A program made the position numbers and the translations under genes. Below the pieces are notes generated by a model. It was not told the DNA's origin, did not search any database, and saw nothing but the letters and a program-made list of their open reading frames with translations. Shown here piece by piece: positions 57,146-64,000 of a DNA stretch of 64,000 nucleotides; the stretch's first letter is position 1, and each line of letters opens with the position of its first letter. The DNA lies in assembly GCF_003611635.1 (NCBI RefSeq), contig NZ_RAVZ01000001.1:62001-126000 (forward strand). The letters are read 5' to 3'. Source of the DNA: Corallococcus terminator (lineage in GTDB: Bacteria > Myxococcota > Myxococcia > Myxococcales > Myxococcaceae).

Positions 57146-57188
57146 GCGCCCAACCCCAGACGTCGTATGCGCGCACGGCAACGTCCTA

Positions 57189-57212
57189 TCTAGCCACGAA
57201 TAGGTGGCTAGA
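57189..57212. promoter_or_regulatory. Perfect palindrome between megasynthase and acylase genes
   Basis: TCTAGCCAC (57189-57197) and GTGGCTAGA (57204-57212) form a perfect 9-bp dyad with a 6-base spacer, 44 bases after one stop and 47 before the next ATG. It could be a terminator stem (no T-run follows) or a repressor operator for the acylase gene. The remaining gap shows no clear promoter; the ribosome-binding site before 57259 is weak (TAGG). Confidence 0.45.
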
Positions 57213-57258
57213 CTAGGAATCCCCTTGTCTGTCCCTCATCAAGACGTAGGCAAGAGCC

Positions 57259-59697
57259 ATGCGATCCGTCCCTGTTTCCCTGTTCCTGACGCTGACGGTG
57301 CTCTGCGGTTGTGAGAGCACCGAAACGCCGTCCCCTTCGCCGTTGCGTGCGACGATCCACCGGACCACGCACGGCATTCCCCACATCCAGGCGGACGGGT
57401 ACCGCTCCCTGGGGGCCGGAGTCGGCTACGCGCAGGCGCAGGACGCGGTCTGCATCCTGGCGGATCAATTCCTGAAGGTCCGCGCCGAGCGCGCGAAGTA
57501 CTTCGGCCGGGGCCCCCAGGATGCCTATGTGGAGAGCGACTTCACGTACCGGGGGCTCGCGCTGCGCACGCGCGCCGAGGCCACCTTCGCCACGCAATCC
57601 CAGGAGCTGCAGGAGCTCGTGAAGGGGTATGTGGCGGGCTACAACCAGTACCTGAAGGACACGCCCGCGGATCAGCGCCCCGCGCCGTGCAAGGGCGCGA
57701 ACTGGGTGAAGCCCATCAGCGCCTTCGACCTGCTGGCCTACCACCTGGACCTGTCGCTGTTCGACACGCTCATCCCGCTGCTCGGCTACGTGGCGAACGC
57801 GCAGCCGCCGCAGGTGGGAGGCCAGATCCGGGGACCGCACTCCCAGGCCCTCGCGCTGTCTCCGCGCAAGGATGAGCTGGGCAGCAACGGCTGGGCCCTG
57901 GGCCGCGAGAAGACAGCGGGAGGCCGGGGCATGCTGGTCGCAAACCCGCACTTCCCCTGGGAGGGAAGCCTGCGGTTCCACGAGAGCCACCAGACCATCC
58001 CCGGGAAGCTCGACGTGTACGGCGTGTCGCTGCTGGGCGTGCCGGTGGTCAACATCGGCTTCAACCGCGACATCGCCTGGACGCACACGGTGACGGCCTC
58101 CAGCCACCTCACGCTGTACCGGCTCAATCTGGTGCCGGGAGACCCCACGGCGTACGTCTACGACGGACAGGTCCGCCGGATGACGGGCGAGGAGCACACC
58201 ATCGCCGTGCGCCAGGACGACGGCAGTCTGGGAACGGAGAAGCGCACGTACTGGCGCAGCCACCACGGCCCGATGCTCGCAGGGCCCGGCGCCGACTGGT
58301 CGAATGAGACGGCCTACACGGTGCGAGACGCCACCGAAGGCAACGACCGGTTCGCGGAGCACTGGTTGCGGATGAACGTGGCCCACAGCATCGAGGAGGC
58401 CACGAACGTGGAGCGCACGGTCCGAGGCGCGCCCTGGGTCAACACCCTCCTGGCGAGCGCGGACGGCAGCACGCGCTACGTGGATGCGTCCCCCGTCCCC
58501 GCGCTGAGCGCGCAGACCGTGGAGGCCTACCTCGCCTCGCTCGAGTCCACGCCGGACGCCCCCGTCTTCGCGTCGCTGGGCCTGGTCCTCCTGGATGGCA
58601 GCACGTCCCGTGACGAATGGGTGGGCCTGGAGGGCGAGGCACGAGGCCTGGTGCCGGCGCAGGTCGTGCCGCAGCTCGAGCGGACCGACTACGTGATGAA
58701 CGCGAATGATCCGGCGACGTTCGCGAACCCCGCCGCGCCGCTGCTCGACCTGCCCTTCGGCTATGAAATCTTCGGGACGCGGGGCCGGCTCAGCACCCGG
58801 TCGCACATGAACCTGTCCCTCATCACCGAGCAGGGAGAGGCCGCGGCGGCCGGAAGCGACGGGCGCTTCACGTTGGATGAGCTGGAGCAGGCCATCCTGA
58901 GCAACCGCACGTGGGTGGCGGAGCAACTGCGCGCGCCCGTCGTGCAGCGCTGCCAGGGCGCGGATCCGGTCATCGTGGAGGGCGTCCCGGTCGACATCAC
59001 GGAGGCCTGTCAGTTGCTGGCGACGTGGGATGGCCGGCTGGACCTGGACCGCAAGGGCGCCATCGTGTGGCGTGAGTTCCTGAACGGGTTCGACCGTTCG
59101 GCGCTGACCCAGAAGAGCGTGCTCTTCGCGCAGCCGTTCGATCCGCTCCAGGCCGCCACCACTCCGTCAGGCCTGACGCCGGCCCCGACGGAGGGGACGG
59201 ATCCGGTGCACCAGAAGCTGGCGGAGGCGGTGGCCATCCTGACGAAGGCGGGCATCCCGGTGGGCTCCCGACTGGGTGAGGTGCAGTTCACGCGCAAGGA
59301 GGACCGGGTCATCCCGATGCATGGTGGTGCCGCGTTCGAGGGTGTCACCAATGTCGTCGGCTACTCCGGAGTGAATGCGACGCTGCTGCCCCAGTCCCAG
59401 CAGGAGGGCGCGCTCGTGTCCCCTGGCACGGGGCTGACCGAGAAGGAGGGCTACCTCGTCGACTTCGGGACGAGCTTCCTGATGGTGATGGAGTTCACGC
59501 CGCAGGGCCCGCGAGCGAACGCGGTCCTCTCCTACTCCGAGAACACCGACCCGGCCTCGCCCCGTTTCGCGGATCAGACGGACCTCTTCGCCGCGAAGCA
59601 CCTGCGTCCCATCCTGTTCAACGAGGCGGACATCCTCGCGGATCCGGAGCTCATGACGACGGAGCTGAAGATCAGCAACACGTCGAAGCTGGAGTAG
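57259..59697 (+). CDS. Penicillin/AHL-acylase family Ntn hydrolase, exported lipoprotein
   Basis: 812 residues. The N terminus has basic Arg2, a hydrophobic run and a lipobox-like LCGC with Cys18, so the protein should be exported and lipid-anchored. The alpha-chain region has the family motif THGIPHIQADGYRSLGAGVGYAQAQD. The beta-chain nucleophile is Ser209 in LGSNGWALG, followed by NPHFPW, as in autoprocessed penicillin, cephalosporin and acyl-homoserine-lactone acylases. These enzymes cleave an amide between an acyl chain and an amine. Downstream of an assembly line that starts with a fatty acid, its likely role is removing the acyl tail after export, as PvdQ does for pyoverdine. Alternatives are resistance, or quenching of acyl-homoserine lactones. 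It is on the same strand, 113 bases after the megasynthase stop, so co-transcription is possible. Confidence 0.9.
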   Translation: MRSVPVSLFLTLTVLCGCESTETPSPSPLRATIHRTTHGIPHIQADGYRSLGAGVGYAQAQDAVCILADQFLKVRAERAKYFGRGPQDAYVESDFTYRGLALRTRAEATFATQSQELQELVKGYVAGYNQYLKDTPADQRPAPCKGANWVKPISAFDLLAYHLDLSLFDTLIPLLGYVANAQPPQVGGQIRGPHSQALALSPRKDELGSNGWALGREKTAGGRGMLVANPHFPWEGSLRFHESHQTIPGKLDVYGVSLLGVPVVNIGFNRDIAWTHTVTASSHLTLYRLNLVPGDPTAYVYDGQVRRMTGEEHTIAVRQDDGSLGTEKRTYWRSHHGPMLAGPGADWSNETAYTVRDATEGNDRFAEHWLRMNVAHSIEEATNVERTVRGAPWVNTLLASADGSTRYVDASPVPALSAQTVEAYLASLESTPDAPVFASLGLVLLDGSTSRDEWVGLEGEARGLVPAQVVPQLERTDYVMNANDPATFANPAAPLLDLPFGYEIFGTRGRLSTRSHMNLSLITEQGEAAAAGSDGRFTLDELEQAILSNRTWVAEQLRAPVVQRCQGADPVIVEGVPVDITEACQLLATWDGRLDLDRKGAIVWREFLNGFDRSALTQKSVLFAQPFDPLQAATTPSGLTPAPTEGTDPVHQKLAEAVAILTKAGIPVGSRLGEVQFTRKEDRVIPMHGGAAFEGVTNVVGYSGVNATLLPQSQQEGALVSPGTGLTEKEGYLVDFGTSFLMVMEFTPQGPRANAVLSYSENTDPASPRFADQTDLFAAKHLRPILFNEADILADPELMTTELKISNTSKLE

Positions 59698-59920
59698 CGG
59701 GCCAGCGCCGTGGGGCCGGACAAGCCTCCGTGCCCCACCGCACTCGCCTCCGGGAGTGGAAGCCCCCGGAGCCCTGCTCGCGCGACGAGGCGAGGCCCGT
59801 GGGCGGTTCACGGCCTGCGGACCATGCACACCCTTCAGGTGGAGCCTTCGCGCCGTTGCTTCGTGCGCGCCCGGTGCGGCCGTCCCTCCTGGATTGCGCG
59901 TGCACGGGGAAGCGCCCGCC

Positions 59921-61177
59921 ATGGAACCCACGACCCGAGCCATCGCCCTCCTGCCCGGTCAGGTCATCGTCTCGTTGAACTTCGACGACGGCCTGGCCAG
60001 TCAGACCCTCGGAGCGGCAAGCCTGGAGGCTCGCGGGATGCGCGGGACCTTCTTCGTCCACAGCACGCGGATGGGCCAGTCCGGCCGGCTCACGCTCGCT
60101 CAGGTGCGCGCACTCCGGGACGCCGGGCACGAGATTGGCGGCCACACGCTGACCCACCCACACCTCACCGAACTCTCCGCGGATGATCAGCGCAAGGAGA
60201 TCTGCAACGACCGGGTCGCCCTGCTGAACGCCGGCTTCCGCGTCACGTCGTTCGCGTACCCCTTCGGGGACAAGGACGCGACCACGCGGCGGATCGTCAT
60301 GGACTGCAACTACAACTCAGCCCGTGAGAGCGGCGGGCTGCGCACCGCGACCGGAGGCTCAGGCAACCCCTACGCTGAACCGGTGCCGCCCGCGGATCCG
60401 TATGCCATCAGGACCCACGGCTCCGTGCAGAGCACCACCACCCTCACGGACCTGAAGAACTACGTCCTGCGCGCGGAGGAGTCAGGAGGAGGCTGGGTGC
60501 CCATCGTCTTCCACCACATCTGCGGACCCTGCAATCCGCCGCAGACGTACTCCATCGCACCCGCCACGCTCACGGCGTTCGTGGACTGGCTGGCCACCCG
60601 CGCATCAAGGGGCACCACCGTCGCGACCATGGACGCGGTCATCGGCGGCGTGCTGAAGCCGCCCGTGAGCTGGCCGCCGTCGCAGCTCCTGAAGAACCCT
60701 TCGCTGGAGACGGACATCAACGGGGACGGGACGCCAGACTGCTGGCAGAGAGGCGGCTTCGGCTCCAACACCTTCTCGTGGACGCGGACGCAAGACGCCC
60801 ACGGAGGGAGCTGGGCCCAGCAGGTGCGCATCACGCAGATCTCCAGCGGAGACCGGAAGCTCATCACCCGGCAGGACGACAGCACCTGCACGCCGACGCC
60901 CACGGCGGGGCATCACTACCGCATCTCCGCCTGGTACAAGGCCACCACGGCTGTCCGGTTCAAGGCGTACTACCGCAACAGCACGGGAGCATGGACCTAC
61001 TGGTCCCAGGGTCCCCTGCTCCCCGCGCGCACCAGCTACACCTTCGCCGAATGGACGACGCCCGCAGCCCCTTCCGAGGCCCGGGCCCTGAGCATGGGGC
61101 TTTCCATCGATCAGGTCGGCACGCTGACCATGGATGACTTCGCGCTCGCGGATGTGGAGGCGAGTGCATCACCGTGA
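59921..61177 (+). CDS. NodB-type polysaccharide deacetylase with C-terminal carbohydrate-binding-like module
   Basis: The start is set at ATG 59921, with a GGGGAAG site upstream and homology beginning at once. The frame is open to ATG 59756, but those 55 residues look like non-coding translation and form no clear signal peptide. NodB motifs: NFDDG (residues 20-24), HTLTH (His75, His79) binding the metal, AYPFGDKD, and VFHHI. The C-terminal 150 or so residues (NPSLETDINGDGTPDCW onward) look like a beta-sandwich carbohydrate-binding module. The family removes N- or O-acetyl groups from chitin, peptidoglycan or exopolysaccharide, normally outside the cytoplasm, so the missing signal peptide is odd and the true start may be wrong. 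It is probably not part of the peptide pathway. The stretch 59698-59920 before it shows nothing else recognisable. Confidence 0.82.
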   Translation: MEPTTRAIALLPGQVIVSLNFDDGLASQTLGAASLEARGMRGTFFVHSTRMGQSGRLTLAQVRALRDAGHEIGGHTLTHPHLTELSADDQRKEICNDRVALLNAGFRVTSFAYPFGDKDATTRRIVMDCNYNSARESGGLRTATGGSGNPYAEPVPPADPYAIRTHGSVQSTTTLTDLKNYVLRAEESGGGWVPIVFHHICGPCNPPQTYSIAPATLTAFVDWLATRASRGTTVATMDAVIGGVLKPPVSWPPSQLLKNPSLETDINGDGTPDCWQRGGFGSNTFSWTRTQDAHGGSWAQQVRITQISSGDRKLITRQDDSTCTPTPTAGHHYRISAWYKATTAVRFKAYYRNSTGAWTYWSQGPLLPARTSYTFAEWTTPAAPSEARALSMGLSIDQVGTLTMDDFALADVEASASP

Positions 61178-61189
61178 GCTCGTGGCTCC

Positions 61190-61333
61190 TTCGACGGGGC
61201 AGAGCGGCTGGTGCGACTGGAGTCCAGAACCGGTGAGCGCACTCGGCTTGCCCTTGCCCTGATCCGTCGTAGCCTGCTCTACCCACTTGCGGAAAGCCGT
61301 CTCGGTCAGGTCAAAGTCCCGCGCCACCTCCAC
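61190..61333 (-). pseudogene. IS3-family orfA transposase fragment
   Basis: On the minus strand the frame reads VEVARDFDLTETAFRKWVEQ, the helix-turn-helix of IS3-type OrfA, followed by a Lys/Gly-rich stretch that soon loses similarity. The 5' part is missing exactly at 61333, where the ISL3 element's end begins, and the 3' part is lost near 61225. It is a dead remnant lying just after the deacetylase stop. Confidence 0.72.
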
Positions 61334-61376
61334 GTGAAGTTGCCCCGGTTTCGTGGCTCTCCCGCACTTCGTGTGG
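61334..61376 (+). repeat. Left 43-bp inverted repeat of the ISL3-like element
   Basis: Bases 61334-61376 are the exact reverse complement of 62963-63005 over all 43 positions; pairing stops at 61377/62962. It begins GTGAAGTTGCCCC and ends ACTTCGTGTGG. Confidence 0.95.
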
Positions 61377-61436
61377 TTCCCCTCTGGGGAGTAGGCAGAC
61401 ACGGCATGCTGCCAGCGGGGCGAATACACCCTGGGA

Positions 61437-62132
61437 ATGGAAACGCTGTACCCACTTCCTGGGTGTCGGGTGGACCGGGTGGCCCACGGTAGCGCGGCGG
61501 GTGTCGTCCTCGGGGTGCGCATGGAGGGCACAGGAGCACGATGTCCCTCCTGCCAGACGTCCAGTACCGCGGTGCATGGTAGCTACGTCCGACGCCCGGC
61601 GGACCTGCCCGCCGCAGGGCGCGTCGTGCAACTCAAGCTGCGTGTGCGGCGCTTCTGCTGCCGAAACCCGGAATGCTCCCGCCGCACGTTCGCGGAGCGG
61701 CCGGTGCGCCTGCTGGCCGCTCAGGCTCGGCGGACACGGCGGCTGGCCACCGCGCAGTGCGCCGTTGCAATCACAGCCGGGGCAGAGGCTGGGGCCAGGC
61801 TGCTCAAGCCCCTGGCCATGCCCACCAGTCCCGATACCCTCCTGCGGCTGATTCGCCGCGCTCCGCTGCCTCTTCCCAGCCCCGCTCGCGTCCTGGGCCT
61901 CGGCCTGCGGGTGTGCACCACGCCCTCGTACTCCACCCAGAGCAACGGCATGGCCGAGGCCTTCGTGAAGACCTTCAAGCGCGACTACGTCTACATCAAC
62001 GAGCTGCACTCGGCAGCCCACGTCCTGGCGCAACTGCCCGCCTGGTTCGACGACTACAACCGCTGCCACCCTCACCGCGGCCTCAAGATGAAGTCACCCC
62101 GCGAGTTCCGTACTGCTAACTCTCAACCCTGA
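61437..62132 (+). pseudogene. Chimeric transposase ORF: ISL3 N-terminal part fused to IS3 OrfB C-terminal part
   Basis: The frame is intact for 231 codons but joins two unrelated transposases. Residues 1 to about 155 are the N terminus of an ISL3 transposase: METLYPLPG, a zinc finger (CPSC, then CCRNPEC), then LLRLIRRAPLP. From about residue 157 (near 61905, at VLG/LGLRVC) it becomes the C terminus of an IS3 OrfB integrase: YSTQSNGMAEAFVKTFK and YNRCHPHRGL...SPREFR. The OrfB part keeps only the last catalytic Glu region. Translation, if any, would give an inactive hybrid. Confidence 0.8.
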
Positions 62133-62142
62133 ACTGTCCGAT

Positions 62143-62499
62143 TTGACGGGGGCAACTCCAGGGCCGCTGGGCCAAGCCCTCTCCTACGCCCGAAAACAGT
62201 GGGACGCCCTCACCCGATTCGTCACCGACGAGCGCCTGCCCCTGGACAACAACCGCAGCGAGGGCGCGCTGAGAAAAGCCGCCCTGGGCAGGAAGAACTT
62301 TCTCTTCGTCGGCCACGAGGCCGCGGGGGAGAACCTCGCCGGCCTCTACGCCCTCGTCGCCACCTGCGAGGCCAACGGCGTCAATCCCGAGGACTACCTC
62401 GCCGACGTGCTGCTGCGCGTCCAGACGCACCCGAATGCCCGCATCGGGGAGCTGCTGCCGGACGAGTGGAAGCGACTGCGCGCTGCCGACGCGGCCTGA
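62143..62499 (+). pseudogene. IS66-family transposase, C-terminal fragment
   Basis: 118 codons from a TTG. Similarity begins near 62161 (LGQALSYARKQW) and includes the hallmark LDNNRSEGALR, ALGRKNFLFVGHEAAGEN and the C-terminal LLPDEWKRL of IS66 TnpC. The upstream two-thirds of the transposase is absent. It sits directly after the IS3 orfB fragment. Confidence 0.85.
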
Positions 62500-62569
62500 C
62501 ACCTCGTGTCTCCATCCGTCGCACCGCTCGTCACCGCACGCATCCCGTCCGCCTTCAAGCGATCCGGCA

Positions 62570-62953
62570 CGTCGTTGGCCGGACGGTTACGCGGAGACCG
62601 CGACGTTGGCGCGCATCAAGCAGGACGAGGAAGCGTCGCGTGTCGTCGCATTGACCCGGCGGTTTTGCGAACTCGTGCGCTCGCGGGGCGTTTCACAGAG
62701 AGCAAGACCAACGAGGTCTTGTAGGCCCTTTGAAGCGTGGTTGGGCGAGGCGCGTGCGTGCGGGGTACGCGCGGTGGAAACCTTTGCGGAGGGCCTCGAA
62801 CAGGACGGCGATGCCGTCCGGGCCGCCCTGACCTCTCCCTGGAGCAACGCCCAGGCCGAGGGCCAAATCACGAAGCTCAAGCTTCTCAAGCGTCAGATGC
62901 ATGGCCGCGCCAATTTCGACCTACTGCGTCGTCGAGTGCTGCTCACCGTTTGA
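62570..62953 (+). pseudogene. ISL3-family transposase, C-terminal fragment
   Basis: The frame reads ARIKQDEEASRVVALTRRFCELVRSRG and then AWLGEARACGVRAVETFAEG, ending WSNAQAEGQITKLKLLKRQM and HGRANFDLLRRRVL before TGA at 62951-62953. This is the conserved end of ISL3 transposases and presumably the missing half of the 61437 reading frame. It ends 9 bases before the right inverted repeat. Confidence 0.82.
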
Positions 62954-62962
62954 ACCTACGGT

Positions 62963-63005
62963 CCACACGAAGTGCGGGAGAGCCACGAAACCGGGGCAAC
63001 TTCAC
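62963..63005 (-). repeat. Right 43-bp inverted repeat of the ISL3-like element
   Basis: Exact reverse complement of 61334-61376. Its outermost bases supply the TGA stop codon (63002-63004 read on the minus strand) of the neighbouring minus-strand gene. Confidence 0.95.
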
Positions 63006-64000
63006 TCATTCGGATGGTCAGCCAATGGCCGGGAGAATAGCTCCAGGAGGCGTTGAGTTTTCTCTCTCTTTGAGCCTCCAGCTCTCAACCTGTGCTTCAC
63101 CAAGGCAGCATCAAGCTGCTTGGAATCGAGCTCCATCATTAGCGAAGCCTCGCTGAATCGAGATTCCTGAAGCAACTGGACGAGTTGCTCTTTTGAGCCA
63201 GTCATCCGCGATGCGCCAATCCCCGAGAGAATGTCCGATAGATCCTGGCCTCGGAACGAAGCGAAGAGTGCTTCAAAGGAGGGCGGGGACAAATGGCGCG
63301 GCTCGGGAGGAGGCGGCGGAGGGTCGGTCGGCTTCGGTCGAATATCGTATCCGAGAGCGAAGAAACGGACCAAGCGGGTAACGAGCTCGTCCTTGCTCCC
63401 TCCCGTCGCGAGTTCGACTTCGCGGCACATTTCGCGAAGCGTCGCAAGCGGCACCAATGTCAAGACTTCGGTAGGCTGCACGTAGTTGTCCACGAGACGC
63501 TGGATTTTCTCCTCTTTGGTACCGCTCGTCCGGAGGGATGCTGCTTCGAGGGCCCCACTCGCATCGGCTCCCGTCAGGCGCTCAAAGAGTCGCTTGCGAG
63601 CTGCGGCGCCAGCTTCGAGGCCAAGCACTTGTCGAGCAAGCGGGACGAGGTCTTCCGGGAATCGGAGCAGGCTGCCCGAAATATATGCCAGCCCACTCGA
63701 ACGCAGTCCGTTGAGGGCCCCGATGAAGGCGTGGTCCGCGTTCCATAGCGGGTGGAAATCCTCGTGGTGCTCAATGAGAAAATGCTCGACTTGACGAATC
63801 TTCAGCTCGCGACGAAGCACGCCCAGGAGTGCGGCTTCGGAGGCATCAAGTTCTAGTTCGTTCCGCCGCGCCTCAAGCAGCACGCGTCGGTAGACGACGA
63901 GCCCGTTATCACGTCCCAGGATTTGGCCGCTGCCCACCCGTCGCGCCAAATCGAGGGTTTCGGCGATGACGCTCTCCTTCAGGCTATCGAGTGGGAGAGC
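63002..64000 (-). CDS. Protein with SAP-like repeats, function unknown (5' end outside window, 3' end touched by IS)
   Basis: 332 codons are visible on the minus strand; the frame is still open at base 64000, so the N terminus lies beyond the window. Four segments share a helix-extended-helix pattern ending GxKxE-K-RLL-like: SLRTSGTKEEKIQRLVDNYV, then MCREVELATGGSKDELVTRL, IGASRMTGSKEQLVQLLQES and ALVKHRLRAGGSKREKTQRL. This is typical of SAP domains that bind DNA. A Pro-rich stretch (PTDPPPPPPEP) separates them. The upstream part (LLEARRNELELDASEAALLGVLRREL) faintly resembles TerB-like helices. The stop codon lies inside the ISL3 inverted repeat, so the original C terminus may have been cut. 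Base composition is visibly lower in G+C than the synthetase genes, suggesting transfer. Not recognised as a named gene. Confidence 0.75.
   Translation of the reverse strand, partial: ALPLDSLKESVIAETLDLARRVGSGQILGRDNGLVVYRRVLLEARRNELELDASEAALLGVLRRELKIRQVEHFLIEHHEDFHPLWNADHAFIGALNGLRSSGLAYISGSLLRFPEDLVPLARQVLGLEAGAAARKRLFERLTGADASGALEAASLRTSGTKEEKIQRLVDNYVQPTEVLTLVPLATLREMCREVELATGGSKDELVTRLVRFFALGYDIRPKPTDPPPPPPEPRHLSPPSFEALFASFRGQDLSDILSGIGASRMTGSKEQLVQLLQESRFSEASLMMELDSKQLDAALVKHRLRAGGSKREKTQRLLELFSRPLADHPNE

Larger units (their letters stand above)
61334..63005 (+). mobile_element. Broken ISL3-family element carrying IS3 and IS66 fragments
   Basis: The 1,672-bp unit is bounded by perfect 43-bp inverted repeats. 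Inside, the N-terminal part of an ISL3 transposase (61437 to about 61900) and its C-terminal part (about 62580-62953) are on the same strand. They are separated by pieces of an IS3 orfB and an IS66 transposase, so the element cannot make a working enzyme. The flanking 8 bases (ACCTCCAC left, TCATTCGG right) are not duplicated, so the original target site was rearranged or the ends recombined. Confidence 0.85.

Noticed and set aside
22253-57145. Identification of the pathway as myxoprincomide or another named compound
   Set aside because: The giant-gene and monooxygenase features are reminiscent, but I cannot compare sequences, and the FAAL start, PKS module and residue order do not establish identity.
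57259-59697. Acylase as a beta-lactam resistance or quorum-quenching gene only
   Set aside because: Possible by family, but its place directly after a fatty-acid-started assembly line makes product maturation the better reading; kept as an alternative.
59756-59920. N-terminal extension of the deacetylase from ATG 59756
   Set aside because: The residues do not form a signal peptide or known domain; ATG 59921 has a better ribosome-binding site and sits at the start of homology.
61326-63013. Target-site duplication flanking the ISL3-like element
   Set aside because: The 8 bases on either side (ACCTCCAC and TCATTCGG) differ.

Overview
The window is about 70% G+C, with long same-strand genes joined by ATGA overlaps. 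Most of it (1-57145) encodes a non-ribosomal peptide/polyketide assembly line. The composition, the fatty-acyl-AMP ligase start, the very large single-gene synthetase and the luciferase-like monooxygenase domains embedded in synthetases suggest a myxobacterium (Myxococcus/Corallococcus/Cystobacter type). That assignment is inference; no rRNA, tRNA or housekeeping gene is present to confirm it.

Layout: (i) 1-4500, the 3' end of an NRPS gene that starts before the window (A tail-T-C-A[Ala-like]-T-TE), followed by a strong hairpin. (ii) 4630-7248, an unusual protein made of a dead condensation domain, a scrap of adenylation-domain tail and a luciferase-like flavin monooxygenase. (iii) After an AT-rich, promoter-like gap, a coupled run of five genes: FAAL-ACP-C (7457-11029), a TauD/SyrP-type Fe(II)/2-oxoglutarate oxygenase (11026-12105), a one-module NRPS reading as Glu-like (12162-15389), a PKS module in the odd order KS-AT-KR-DH-T-E (15386-22243), and one continuous 34.9-kb gene of 11,630 codons (22253-57145) ending in a thioesterase. 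(iv) 57259-59697, an exported lipoprotein of the penicillin/AHL acylase family. (v) 59921-61177, a NodB-type polysaccharide deacetylase with a C-terminal binding module. (vi) 61190-63005, a heap of broken insertion sequences: an ISL3-like element with perfect 43-bp inverted ends holding IS3 and IS66 fragments, itself abutting an IS3 orfA scrap. (vii) 63002-64000, on the minus strand, a lower-GC gene for a protein with SAP-like repeats, running off the right edge.

Proposed working order: FAAL-ACP loads a fatty acid, and C joins it to a Glu-like residue. A malonate unit is added and reduced. The giant enzyme then adds D-Gln, three residues whose specificity codes I could not assign, and a malonate-derived unit that stays unreduced. 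It passes the chain through a non-elongating block in which a flavin monooxygenase is nested inside a dead A domain, then adds Ser, Ala, a Gln-like and a Glx-like residue before TE release. Fatty-acyl start, Glu-like first residue and an exported Ntn acylase directly downstream closely parallel pyoverdine maturation (PvdL start, PvdQ deacylation). The fatty acid may therefore be a temporary tag removed outside the cytoplasm. The most unusual parts are the nested monooxygenase block, the free-standing C*/A-tail/monooxygenase protein, and the PKS module with KR before DH and a dead epimerase. No transporter, MbtH protein, phosphopantetheinyl transferase or regulator is visible in the window.
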